Part shown: positions 1-8,579 of the stretch, piece after piece
Layout of the letters: each line of letters opens with the position of its first letter
Numbering within the stretch: the first letter of the stretch is position 1
Assembly: GCA_041488375.1 (NCBI GenBank)
Contig: JBGPPD010000065.1
Coordinates: forward strand, 1-14,117
Length of the DNA: 14,117 nucleotides
Reading direction: 5' to 3'
Source: JAABQT01 sp041488375
Lineage (GTDB): Bacteria > Pseudomonadota > Gammaproteobacteria > Burkholderiales > SG8-39
The notes under the pieces: generated by a model
The model's input: the letters and a program-made list of their open reading frames with translations, nothing else
What the model was told of the DNA's origin: nothing
The model's database searches: none
Translations under genes and position numbers: made by a program

Positions 1-519
1 GATCACCCAGATGTTGCGCTCCTTGATCTCGTCGATGGTGCGCGCGAGGTTGGTGACCATGAGGTAGGGCGTGGCCTCGGCCGCGCCGCTCGCTACCTTC
101 GACACCACGGCGCTGATCCCCGCCGCACGATCCTTGGGCGCCACCACTGCGTGCACGCCGGCGGCATTCGCCACGCGCAGGCAGGCGCCGAGGTTGTGGG
201 GATCGGTCACCCCGTCCAGCAACAGCAGCAGCGGCGGCCCCTTCACCTGCTCCAGTATCTCGTCCAGGCTGTGGCTCAGGCTCTTCACCTCCACCCGCGC
301 CACCACCCCCTGGTGCCGCCCGCCGCCCTGGAACCCGTCCAGGCGGTTCGCCGGCACCTTCATCACCTTGACGCCGGCACGCTCCGCGGATTTCGCCAGG
401 TCCTTGATGCGCCCGTCGTGCCGCGCCTCGTCGAGGAACAGCTCGAGCACGGACTTCGGGTCCGCCCTGAGCCGCGCCTGCACCGCGTGAAACCCGAACA
501 GGATGCGCGGCTCGCTCAT
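1..519 (-). CDS. rlmB: 23S rRNA 2'-O-ribose methyltransferase RlmB (3' part outside window)
   Basis: SpoU-family (SPOUT) enzyme that uses SAM to methylate the ribose of the conserved guanosine in the 23S rRNA peptidyl-transferase region (G2251 in E. coli). The first 173 residues are visible. They begin MSEPRILFGFHAV and include the small N-terminal substrate-binding domain (about 1-75) and the start of the SpoU catalytic domain. The motif DGVTDPHNLGACLRVA, at about residues 109-124, carries the conserved Asn and Arg of SpoU motif 1. The block VAPKDRAA and the segment VTNLARTIDEIKERNIWVI also match RlmB. The SAM-binding knot lies beyond the left edge. The ATG at 517-519 overlaps the rnr stop in an ATGA junction and no Shine-Dalgarno is seen, so translation is probably coupled to rnr. 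The rnr-rlmB pairing is the same as in E. coli. Confidence 0.95.
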   Translation of the reverse strand, partial: MSEPRILFGFHAVQARLRADPKSVLELFLDEARHDGRIKDLAKSAERAGVKVMKVPANRLDGFQGGGRHQGVVARVEVKSLSHSLDEILEQVKGPPLLLLLDGVTDPHNLGACLRVANAAGVHAVVAPKDRAAGISAVVSKVASGAAEATPYLMVTNLARTIDEIKERNIWVI

Positions 520-2465
520 GCCGGCACGAAATCGATCTTGCGGCTGTCCAGGTCCACCCGCACCAGCTTCACCTTCATGCGGTCGGCCAGCCGGTAGCGC
601 TTCTTGGTGCGCTCGCCCAGCAGCATGTGGCGCGTGCCGTCGAACTGGAAGTAGTCGCGGCCGAGCTCCGAGATGTGCACCAGGCCGTCGACGAAGTACT
701 CGTCCAGCGTGACGAACAGCCCGAACGGCGTCACCCCGGTGACGGCCCCCTCGAATACGCCGCCGACGTGGTCCTGCATGTAATGGCACTTGAGCCAGCT
801 CTCCACGTCGCGGCTCGCGTCGTCGGCGCGCCGCTCGGTCTCCGAGCAGTGCCGACCCAGCTCCGCCCAGTCCACGCCCTCCTCGGTGCGGCGCCCGGCC
901 AGCGCGGCCTTGATGCCGCGGTGGGTCAGCAGGTCCGGGTAGCGCCGGATCGGCGAGGTGAAGTGCACGTAGGCGTCGAAGGCGAGGCCGAAGTGGCCGA
1001 GGTTCTCCGGCGTGTACACGGCCTGCTTGAGCGAGCGCAGCAGGATGGTCTGCAGCAGCGCGAAATCAGGCCGCGCCTTGATGCGCTCGATCAACTGCGC
1101 GTAGTCCTTGGGTTTGGGCTTGTCGCCGCCCGGCAGCTGCAGACCCAGCTCGGCGAGGAATTCGCGCAACGCCCCGACCCGGTCCGGCGCAGGCGCGTCG
1201 TGCACGCGGTACAGCGCCGGCTGGCCGCGCGCGGCGAGGAACGCGCCGGCGCAGACGTTGGCCGCCAGCATGCACTCCTCGATCAGCCGGTGCGCGTCGT
1301 TGCGCGGCTCGGCGACGATGCGCTTGATCTTGCCGAGCGCGTCGAACTCCATGCGGGTTTCCACGGTCTCGAAATCGATCGCGCCGCGCAGCCCGCGCGC
1401 CGCGTGCAGCACCTTGAACAGTTCGTACAGCGTGGCGAGGTGCGACGGCGCCTGGCCCTTCGACAGTTTCGCCCACACCTCGGTGTAGGTGAGGCGCGCG
1501 TGCGAGCGGAACACCGCCGGATAGAACTCGTAACGCGCCACCGCGCCCGCGTGCGTGAGCGCCATCTCGCACACCATGGCGAGGCGGTCCACGCCGGGGT
1601 TGAGCGAGCACAGGCCGTTGGAGATTCTCTCCGGCAGCATCGGCAGCACGCGGCGCGGGAAATACACCGAAGTGCCGCGGGCACGCGCATCCTGGTCCAG
1701 CGCGTCGCCGTCGCGCACGTAGTGGCTGACGTCGGCGATCGCCACCCAGAGGCGGAAACCCTTGCCTTCGCGCACCGCCACCACGGCGTCGTCGAAATCC
1801 CGCGCCGTCTCGCTGTCGATGGTGACGAAGTGCAGCTCGCGCAAGTCACGCCGCCCCCGGGCGTCCTCCTCGCGCACCGTCTCGGGCAGCGCGCGCGCCT
1901 GCGCCTCCGCGCGCTTGGAGAACTCGCGCGGCAGGTCGAACTTGCGCAGCGCGATCTCGATTTCCATGCCGGGGTCCGCGTAGTTGCCCAGCACCTCGGC
2001 GACGCGGCCGATGGGCTGCGAGACCTTCGAGGGCTGCGCCACCAGCTCGACGGTCACCACCTGGCCGGCCTTGGCGCGCGCGGCGTCCGCCGGTGGCACG
2101 ATGATGTCCTGCGCGATGCGGCGGTCCTCCGGCACCAGGAACAGCACGCCGTGCTCGCTGTGCAGGCGGCCGACGATTCGCCGCTGCACGCGCTCGAGCA
2201 CCTCGAGGATCTCGCCCGTCGGCCGCTCGCGCTGGTCGATGCCGGTGACGCGCACCACCGCGCGGTCGCCATGCAGCACCTGGCGCATCTCGGCCGCGGG
2301 GAGGAACACGCGCGGCTCGCCGCCGTCGGGCAGCAGGAAGCCGTGGCCGTCGGGGTGGCCTTCCACCCGGCCGGTGAATTTGCCGAGCGAGGGTGCGGGC
2401 GCCCGCTCTGCATCGCGCCGGTGAACGCGGCCGCGCCCTCGCTCAGACTGTCGTTTCTTTGACAC
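516..2465 (-). CDS. rnr: Ribonuclease R, short form (3'-5' exoribonuclease)
   Basis: RNB-family 3'-5' hydrolytic exoribonuclease that degrades structured RNA and takes part in RNA quality control. The 649 residues run: basic N-terminal stretch (1-27), cold-shock/OB domains (about 28-165), RNB catalytic domain (about 205-525) and S1 domain (about 570-648). The metal-binding aspartates lie in IDSETARDFDD at 216-226 (D217, D223, D225, D226); TSPIRRYPDLLTHR at 503-516 carries the conserved arginine region. The protein starts almost directly at the first OB domain and stops right after S1. It therefore lacks the N-terminal winged helix-turn-helix and the lysine-rich tail found in E. coli RNase R (813 aa). 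The GTG start at 2463-2465 is chosen because GAGG lies 6 nt upstream. The nearby ATG at 2467-2469 is out of frame and reaches a stop after eight codons. The stop overlaps the rlmB start. Upstream is an antisense tRNA, so there is no room for a longer N terminus. Confidence 0.95.
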   Translation of the reverse strand: MSKKRQSERGRGRVHRRDAERAPAPSLGKFTGRVEGHPDGHGFLLPDGGEPRVFLPAAEMRQVLHGDRAVVRVTGIDQRERPTGEILEVLERVQRRIVGRLHSEHGVLFLVPEDRRIAQDIIVPPADAARAKAGQVVTVELVAQPSKVSQPIGRVAEVLGNYADPGMEIEIALRKFDLPREFSKRAEAQARALPETVREEDARGRRDLRELHFVTIDSETARDFDDAVVAVREGKGFRLWVAIADVSHYVRDGDALDQDARARGTSVYFPRRVLPMLPERISNGLCSLNPGVDRLAMVCEMALTHAGAVARYEFYPAVFRSHARLTYTEVWAKLSKGQAPSHLATLYELFKVLHAARGLRGAIDFETVETRMEFDALGKIKRIVAEPRNDAHRLIEECMLAANVCAGAFLAARGQPALYRVHDAPAPDRVGALREFLAELGLQLPGGDKPKPKDYAQLIERIKARPDFALLQTILLRSLKQAVYTPENLGHFGLAFDAYVHFTSPIRRYPDLLTHRGIKAALAGRRTEEGVDWAELGRHCSETERRADDASRDVESWLKCHYMQDHVGGVFEGAVTGVTPFGLFVTLDEYFVDGLVHISELGRDYFQFDGTRHMLLGERTKKRYRLADRMKVKLVRVDLDSRKIDFVPA

Positions 2466-2487
2466 GCATTTCCTCAGACACTAGAAT
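2459..2487 (+). promoter_or_regulatory. Sigma70 promoter of tRNA-Leu, overlapping the rnr start
   Basis: The -35 TTGACA (2459-2464) is a perfect consensus, followed by a 17-bp spacer and the -10 TAGAAT (2482-2487, five of six consensus bases). Transcription should start near 2494, about 5 nt before the mature tRNA. The bases after the -10, TCGCCTCC at 2488-2495, closely match the GC-rich discriminator of stringently controlled tRNA and rRNA promoters (GCGCCNCC). The -35 lies within codons 1-3 of rnr on the other strand. The hexamers and spacing are read directly; stringent control is inferred from the discriminator. Confidence 0.85.
2469..2475 (-). promoter_or_regulatory. Ribosome binding site of rnr
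   Basis: GAGGAAA on the minus strand, with the GAGG core ending 6 nt before the GTG at 2465. It decides the GTG start against the out-of-frame ATG at 2469. The site lies in the spacer between the -35 and -10 elements of the opposite-strand tRNA promoter. Confidence 0.6.
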
Positions 2488-2497
2488 TCGCCTCCCC

Positions 2498-2585
<88 letters not shown>

Positions 2586-2588
2586 GGT

Positions 2589-3892
<1,304 letters not shown>

Positions 3893-3893
<1 letters not shown>

Positions 3894-4858
3894 TAGCGTT
3901 TTCCTTTGCTGCCGGCCGCCGAGGCCAGGCTCCTCAAATCGATGGAAAAACCGGTCGCCGGCCGCGCGCGGCCGAAGGCCTTGCCGACCTCGTCGTAGCG
4001 CCCGCCGCGGCCGACCGCGCCGGCCACGCCTTCGCAATAGGCATCGAACACCACGCCGGAGTGGTAATGGTAGCCGCGCAGCTCGGCGAGGTCGAAGCTC
4101 GCCGGCACCGGCGCGGCCTTGGCCAGCGCGCGCAGCGTGGCCAGCGCGCGCGTGAGTCCGGGCAGTCTGGGCAGCTTCTTCTCCGCCAGCGAAAGCACCT
4201 CGGCGCCGCCGTAGAGCTCGGGCAGCAGCAGCAGCGCCTCGCGCGTGCGCGCATCCACGCCGCGCGCCAGCTGGCGCAGCGCGGGCTTGTCCTTCTTCTG
4301 CAGCGCCTCGAACAGCTCGGCCTCGAGCTCGGCGCCGACCTTGCCCGCGCGCACGATCGAGCGGAACACCGCCACGTGGCCGATGTCCATGCGCAGCTTC
4401 TTCACCCGCGCCAGCGCGAGCGCGCGGCACAGCAGCCGCTGCACCTCCAGGTCGCTTTGCACGCCGGCGTGGCCGTAGACCTCGGCACCGATCTGGATCG
4501 GCTCGCGCGTCGCCGCCGGACCGGCGGGCCGCGTGTGCAGCACGCTGCCGCAGTAGCACAGGCGCGTCACGCCCTTGCGGTTCAGCAGGTGCGCGTCGAT
4601 GCGCGCCACCTGCGGCGTGATGTCGGCGCGCAGGCCCATCATGCGGCCGGAGAGCTGGTCCACCACCTTGAAGGTGCGCAGGTCCAGGTCGTGCCCGGTG
4701 CCGGTCAGCAGCGAATCCATGTATTCGAGCAGCGGCGGCATCACCAGTTCGTAGCCCGCGCTGGCGAACAGGTCGAGGATCGCGCGGCGCAGCCGCTCGA
4801 TCCTCGCCGCCTCGGCGGGCAGGATGTCCTCGATGTACTCGGGCAGCAGCCAGCGCAT
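3893..4858 (-). CDS. hisZ: ATP phosphoribosyltransferase regulatory subunit HisZ, C-terminally short
   Basis: HisZ is a catalytically inactive paralogue of histidyl-tRNA synthetase. It forms a complex with short-form HisG to carry out and regulate the first step of histidine synthesis. The 321 residues begin MRWLLPEYIEDILPAEA and contain the class II synthetase core. LTGTGHDLDLRTFK is at about 51-64, GLRADITPQVARIDAHLLN at about 75-93, motif 2-like EPIQIGAEVYG at 119-129, and the motif 3 region GRGGRYD to ATGFSIDL at 283-308. From memory, most betaproteobacterial HisZ proteins are near 380 aa and continue some 60 residues past this point; here the protein ends shortly after ATGFSIDL. The ATG at 4856-4858 overlaps the DUF2065 stop (TGATG). 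A longer in-frame reading from 4966 exists, but it covers the DUF2065 gene and its extra residues do not resemble HisZ. No histidyl-tRNA synthetase anticodon-binding domain is present. Confidence 0.92.
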
Positions 4859-5043
4859 CAGCGCACCAGGAGGAGCAGCAGCAGGCCGATCAACATCGAG
4901 GTCAGGCCGAAGAAGCGAATCTGCCCGTCCGACATCTGGGTGATGCGCCGGAAGGTGTCGCGCCAAAGGCTAGGCGCGAGGAAGGGGAGAACCCCCTCGA
5001 TGATCAGCATCAGGGCGAAGGCCAGAAGGAAGGTGCCCGCCAT
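4858..5043 (-). CDS. DUF2065 family small inner-membrane protein (YjeT-like)
   Basis: A 61-residue protein with two predicted membrane helices: about residues 3-23 (FLLAFALMLIIEGVLPFLAP) and about 43-60 (RFFGLTSMLIGLLLLLLV). A short polar loop with the basic patch WRDTFRR joins them. Size, topology, the EG...P motif in the first helix and the position just after hflC match E. coli YjeT, the DUF2065 family, whose function is unknown. The ATG at 5041-5043 follows the hflC stop by 6 nt; its stop overlaps the hisZ start. The location between hflKC and hisZ-purA is conserved with E. coli, which suggests co-expression but not a defined role. The Shine-Dalgarno is weak, consistent with coupling to hflC. 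Confidence 0.88.
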   Translation of the reverse strand: MAGTFLLAFALMLIIEGVLPFLAPSLWRDTFRRITQMSDGQIRFFGLTSMLIGLLLLLLVR

Positions 5044-5049
5044 GGCCCA

Positions 5050-5937
5050 TTATTTCTTGCCGCCGGGCCGGCCGGCGGGATCCCTCAGGTAGCGGAAGAA
5101 GTCCGAGCTCGGATCGAGCAGCAGCAGGTCGTTCTTGCCGCGGAACGTCGAGCGGTAGGCTTCCATGCTGCGGTAGAAGGCGTAGAACTCCGCGTTCTCG
5201 GAGAACGCCCTGGCGTAGGTGGCGGCGGAGCGCGCGTCGCCCTCGCCCTTGGTCTTCTGCGCGTCGCGGTAGGCGTTGGCGAGGATCACCTCGCGCTGCC
5301 GGTCGGCGTCGGCGCGGATCGCCTCGGCCTCGGCGCCGCCGGTGGAGCGCAGGTCGTTGGCGATGCGCTTGCGCTCGGCTTCCATGCGCCGGTATACCGA
5401 CTCGCTCACTTCCTGCGGCAGGTCGACGCGCTTCAGGCGCACGTCCACCAGCTCGACGCCGAGGTCGCGGCGCAGCTCGGCGTCGGCCTTCTCGCGCACC
5501 TCGTCCATGATCCTGTCGCGCTCGCCCGAGACCACCTCGTGCACGGTGCGCTTGTTGAATTCGTTCTGCAGGCCGCCGGAGATGGTCTGCTTGAGGCGCG
5601 TCGCGGCGCGCAGCTCGTCGCCCTGCAACGACACGTAGTACTGCCTGACGTCGACGATGCGCCACTTGACGAAGGAATCCACCAGCACCGGCTTTTTCTC
5701 CGAGGTGATGAAGCGCAGCGGCTCGGCGTCGTCGAAAGTCAGGATGCGCATGTCGAACAGGCGCACGTTCTGGATCAGCGGCCACTTGAAGTTCAGGCCA
5801 GGCTTGACGATCACGTCCTTCACCTCGCCCAGCTGGAACACGATCGCGTTCTGCCGCTGGTCGACCGTGAACAGCGCGCTGGAGGCGACCAGCACCAGGG
5901 CGATGAGGATTGCGGCGACGGGACCGAGGGCGCGCAT
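5050..5937 (-). CDS. hflC: FtsH modulator HflC (SPFH/prohibitin family)
   Basis: Membrane-anchored SPFH protein that forms the HflK-HflC assembly around FtsH and controls access of membrane substrates to this protease. The 295 residues begin with one N-terminal membrane helix (about 7-24, AAILIALVLVASSALFTV), followed by the periplasmic SPFH domain (VDQRQNAIVFQLGEVKDV onward). A long charged helical region (about 150-240, rich in Ala, Glu and Arg) follows, typical of stomatin/HflC coiled coils. The segment DPSSDFFRYLRDP near the C terminus is characteristic of HflC. It is shorter than E. coli HflC (334 aa), mainly within the helical region. The ATG is separated from the hflK stop by one base (TGAGATG), and GGGGAGA lies about 9 nt upstream. 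Confidence 0.95.
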   Translation of the reverse strand: MRALGPVAAILIALVLVASSALFTVDQRQNAIVFQLGEVKDVIVKPGLNFKWPLIQNVRLFDMRILTFDDAEPLRFITSEKKPVLVDSFVKWRIVDVRQYYVSLQGDELRAATRLKQTISGGLQNEFNKRTVHEVVSGERDRIMDEVREKADAELRRDLGVELVDVRLKRVDLPQEVSESVYRRMEAERKRIANDLRSTGGAEAEAIRADADRQREVILANAYRDAQKTKGEGDARSAATYARAFSENAEFYAFYRSMEAYRSTFRGKNDLLLLDPSSDFFRYLRDPAGRPGGKK

Positions 5938-5938
5938 C

Positions 5939-7141
5939 TCAGCGTTCTCCCCGCTCGCGGCCGCGCAGCGTGTCGCGCGAACGCGGCCCGGACTCCGCCG
6001 GCAGCAGCGGCTCGGGCGCGGCGCGCTGCGACTGCTGCGCTTCCGACAGCGAGGCCGCGCCGCCCTGCTGCAGCAGCTTGTCGAGCGGCAGGTACAGCAG
6101 GTTGCCGCTGCCCTTGGTGTCGACGAGGATCTTCGAGGTCGACGACAGGATCTGCTGCATGGTCTCGAGGTAGATGCGCTCGCGCGTGATGGCGGGCGCC
6201 TTGGCGTATTCGGCCAGCACCTGGCGGAAGCGCGACGCTTCGCCCTCGGCGTTGGCGATCACGCGCTGCTTGTAGCCTTCGGCCTCCTGGATCAGGCGCG
6301 AGGCGGTGCCGCTCGCCTTGGGGATCACGTCGCGCGCATACGCCTGCCCTTCGTTTTTCTGCCGCTCGCGGTCCTGGCCGGCCTTCACCGCGTCGTCGAA
6401 CGCGGCCTGCACCTGCTCGGGCGGCTGCGCGCTCTGGATGGTGATGCGGCTGACCGTGATGCCGGTCTTGTAGCGGTCCAGGATCTGCTGCATCAGCTGC
6501 TGCGCGCTGATCTGGATCGCCTCGCGCGACTCGTACAGGATGGCGTCCATCCTGCTCTTGCCGATGATCTCGCGCATCGCGCTTTCCGCCGCCTGCATCG
6601 CGGTCTCGTCGGGCTTCTTGTTGTTGAACAGGAAGTCCTTGGCGTCGCGCACGATGTACTGCACCGCGAACTGCAGGTCGACGATGTTCTCGTCGTCGGT
6701 GAGCATCAGCGATTCCTTGAGCACCCGGGTCTTCACGCTGTTGCGGTAGCCCACCTCCAGGGTGCGCACCTGCGCCAGGTTCACCACCTCGTGCGACTGC
6801 AGCGGATAGGGCATGCGCCAGCGCAGCCCCGGGTTGGTTTCCTCGGCGTAGCGGCCGAAGGTCAGCACCACGCCGCGCGACGCGGCGTCCACGATGTAGA
6901 AGCCGCTCGCCAGCCAGACGCCCAGCACCAGCGCCACCAGCACGCCCGCGCCGCCGCCCAGCATGCGCCCCGAGGGCGTCGGCGGCATGCGGTCGCCGCC
7001 GCCTCCGCCGCGGCGGCTGAATAGCTCGTTCAGCCGGCGGTTGAAGCTGCGCCACAGCTCGTCGAGGTCGGGCGGGCCCTGGTTGCCGCCGGGGCCGCGA
7101 TTTCCGCCCTGGCGTCCCCAATTCGGGTCGTTCAGCGACAT
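5939..7141 (-). CDS. hflK: FtsH modulator HflK (SPFH/prohibitin family)
   Basis: Partner of HflC in the membrane complex that surrounds and restrains FtsH. The 400 residues open with a Gly/Pro/Asn-rich cytoplasmic segment (PNWGRQGGNRGPGG, then DLDELWRSFNRRLNELF), a poly-Gly stretch at 45-49 and a single membrane helix at about 61-84. The SPFH domain follows (SRGVVLTFGRYAEETNPGLRW at 88-108 and beyond), then a helical region (QERQKNEGQAYARDVIPKA-type sequence) and a low-complexity polar C-terminal tail rich in Gln, Ser and Arg. Domain order and length agree with proteobacterial HflK (E. coli 419 aa). The ATG at 7139-7141 lies 10 nt after the hflX stop, with only a weak Shine-Dalgarno. The DDENIVDLQFAVQY block is a strong family marker. 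Confidence 0.96.
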   Translation of the reverse strand: MSLNDPNWGRQGGNRGPGGNQGPPDLDELWRSFNRRLNELFSRRGGGGGDRMPPTPSGRMLGGGAGVLVALVLGVWLASGFYIVDAASRGVVLTFGRYAEETNPGLRWRMPYPLQSHEVVNLAQVRTLEVGYRNSVKTRVLKESLMLTDDENIVDLQFAVQYIVRDAKDFLFNNKKPDETAMQAAESAMREIIGKSRMDAILYESREAIQISAQQLMQQILDRYKTGITVSRITIQSAQPPEQVQAAFDDAVKAGQDRERQKNEGQAYARDVIPKASGTASRLIQEAEGYKQRVIANAEGEASRFRQVLAEYAKAPAITRERIYLETMQQILSSTSKILVDTKGSGNLLYLPLDKLLQQGGAASLSEAQQSQRAAPEPLLPAESGPRSRDTLRGRERGER

Positions 7142-7151
7142 GGATGTCCGA

Positions 7152-8285
7152 CTACAGAGAAATCAGTTCAGGAACAGGGTTGCGGGTGGGCCGCGTCCGC
7201 GCGGCCTCGGCGATCGCGCCCCGCAGTTCGGGGAGGCCGGCGCCGGTGCGCGCGCTCACAAATACGCGCCGAATCCTACCATACTCGTCGCGCTCGACGC
7301 CCGGCGCCAGGCCCGACAGATCGGCCTTGTTCCAGACCAGGATCTGCGGGATCTCGCCGGCGCCGATCTCGGCGAGCACCTTGTCCACCTCGGCGGCCTG
7401 TTCCGCGCGCGCGGGGGAGGCGCTGTCCACCACATGCAGCAGGAGGTCGGCGTGCACGGTCTCCTCCAGCGTGGCGCGAAAAGCCGCCACCAGGCCGTGC
7501 GGCAGGTCGCGGATGAAGCCGACGGTGTCGGACACCACGACCTGCCCGGCCTCGGGCAGCCAGACGCGGCGCGTGGTGGTGTCGAGGGTGGCGAACAGCT
7601 GGTCCGCCTCGTAAGCCTTGGCGCGGGCGAGTGCGTTGAACAGCGTGGACTTGCCCGCGTTGGTGTATCCGACCAGCGACACCGAGAGCACGTCGCGCCG
7701 CGCGCGCGCGCGGCGCTGCACCGTCCTTTGCTTGCGCAGCGTGTCCAGCTTGTCGCGCAGGACGCGCACCCGCTTGGCGATGTAGCGCCGGTCCAGCTCG
7801 ATCTGCTTCTCGCCGGGCCCCCCGGTCTTGCCCAGGCCGCCGCGCTGCCGTTCCAGGTGGGTCCAGCCGCGCACCAGGCGCGTCGACAGGTGCTCCAGCT
7901 GCGCCAGCTCCACCTGCAGCTTGCCTTCGCTGGTCTGCGCACGCTGCGAAAAGATCTCGAGGATCAGTCCGGTGCGGTCGAGCACCCGGCAGCGCAACTC
8001 GGTCTCGAGATTGCGCTCCTGCGCCGGCGAGAGATTGTGGTTGAAGATCACCCAGCCGGCGTTGAACGCGGCCACCGCCCGGCCGATCTCGGCCACCTTG
8101 CCGCTGCCGGCGTAGAACTTGGGGTCGGGACGCTGGCGCCGCCCGCGCACCAGCGTGTGGCGCCGCACGCCCGCGCTCTCGGCGAGTCGCACCAGCTCTT
8201 CGGCGGCGTCCTCCAGGGCCGCCCCGCCGAAATCGAGGCTGACGAGGACTGCCGCCTGGTTGTCAGGCGCCGCCGCGGGGGTCAA
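7152..8285 (-). CDS. hflX: Ribosome-associated GTPase HflX
   Basis: GTPase of the OBG-HflX superfamily that binds the 50S subunit and rescues or splits stalled ribosomes. Of the 377 residues, 1-195 form the HflX N-terminal domain; VIFNHNLSPAQERNLE at 79-94 and the Gly-rich loop RGGLGKTGGPGEKQIELDRR at 148-167 are family hallmarks. The G domain follows: G1 GYTNAGKST at 206-214, a Thr-rich switch I (LDTTTRR), G3 DTVGF at 253-257, G4 NKAD at 319-322 and G5 SARTG at 344-348. It is shorter than E. coli HflX (426 aa), ending soon after the G domain. The start is a TTG at 8283-8285, in a TTGA overlap with the hfq stop and with AAAAGGA just upstream; no ATG or GTG candidate fits the N terminus better. 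A perfect GC-alternating palindrome (7695-7714) encodes the basic linker RRARARR before the G domain. Confidence 0.95.
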   Translation of the reverse strand: MTPAAAPDNQAAVLVSLDFGGAALEDAAEELVRLAESAGVRRHTLVRGRRQRPDPKFYAGSGKVAEIGRAVAAFNAGWVIFNHNLSPAQERNLETELRCRVLDRTGLILEIFSQRAQTSEGKLQVELAQLEHLSTRLVRGWTHLERQRGGLGKTGGPGEKQIELDRRYIAKRVRVLRDKLDTLRKQRTVQRRARARRDVLSVSLVGYTNAGKSTLFNALARAKAYEADQLFATLDTTTRRVWLPEAGQVVVSDTVGFIRDLPHGLVAAFRATLEETVHADLLLHVVDSASPARAEQAAEVDKVLAEIGAGEIPQILVWNKADLSGLAPGVERDEYGRIRRVFVSARTGAGLPELRGAIAEAARTRPTRNPVPELISL

Positions 8286-8521
8286 GCGTCCTTTTCTGGT
8301 TCCACGCCGAGGCTGACGGCGCGCGAAGGCACGACCGTGGAGATGGCGTGCTTGTAGACCATCTGCGTGACCGAATTGCGCAACAGCACCACGTACTGGT
8401 CGAAGGATTCGATCTGCCCCTGCAACTTGATGCCGTTCACCAGGTAGATCGAGACGGGAACGTGTTCCTTGCGCAGGGTGTTCAGGAACGGGTCTTGTAG
8501 CAGCTGCCCCTTGTTGCTCAT
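8282..8521 (-). CDS. hfq: RNA chaperone Hfq
   Basis: Sm-like hexameric RNA chaperone that pairs small RNAs with mRNAs. The 79 residues show Sm1 (VNGIKLQGQIESFDQYVVLL) and Sm2 (MVYKHAISTVVPS with the YKH uridine-binding loop). Gln9 and Asp10 correspond to E. coli Gln8 and Asp9. The rim patch reads RKEH at 17-20 instead of E. coli RRER; I recall the same form in Burkholderia, so it supports a betaproteobacterial origin rather than being a defect. The C-terminal tail is only about 12 residues (SLGVEPEKDA). The ATG at 8519-8521 has GAGG 7 nt upstream. The stop overlaps the hflX TTG start, giving the conserved hfq-hflX pair. Confidence 0.98.
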   Translation of the reverse strand: MSNKGQLLQDPFLNTLRKEHVPVSIYLVNGIKLQGQIESFDQYVVLLRNSVTQMVYKHAISTVVPSRAVSLGVEPEKDA

Positions 8522-8540
8522 GTCATTGCCTCACTTGCGT

Positions 8541-8573
8541 GGGGTGGACGGCTACTTTAATGGATTCCACCCC
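8541..8573. repeat. Inverted repeat in the hfq leader, between aroC and hfq
   Basis: Perfect 8-bp arms GGGGTGGA (8541-8548) and TCCACCCC (8566-8573) flank a 17-nt AT-richer loop. A G-C pair and a G-T wobble extend the stem outward to 8539 and 8575. On the plus strand the stem is followed by TTTT (8576-8579), but no plus-strand gene ends there. On the minus strand, the sense of aroC and hfq, no T-run follows, so it is a poor terminator. In an mRNA covering this gap it would form a hairpin a few nucleotides upstream of the hfq Shine-Dalgarno. Function is unknown. Confidence 0.5.
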
Positions 8574-8579
8574 GCTTTT

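Noticed and set aside
627..2462. Long plus-strand open frame (611 codons) opposite rnr
   Set aside because: Composition is His/Arg/Ala/Val-rich without domain motifs, and the minus strand carries a complete RNase R. This is the usual open antisense frame in GC-rich DNA. The same applies to long plus-strand frames opposite purA (2505-3896), hflK/hflC (5657-7024), hflX (6963-8357), aroC (8469-10238) and the sulfatase (11583-12839).
4859..4966. HisZ start 36 codons upstream, at 4966
   Set aside because: The added residues overlap the DUF2065 gene and do not resemble HisZ. MRWLLPEYIEDILPAEA at 4858 is the family-typical N terminus and its ATG is coupled to the DUF2065 stop.
8465..8476. Hfq rim patch RKEH as a functional defect compared with E. 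coli RRER
   Set aside because: The same patch is, to my knowledge, usual in Burkholderia-type Hfq, so it is a lineage marker rather than an anomaly.
8539..8579. Rho-independent terminator between aroC and hfq
   Set aside because: The T-run follows the stem only on the plus strand, where no gene ends. In the sense direction of aroC the stem is followed by ACGCAAG.
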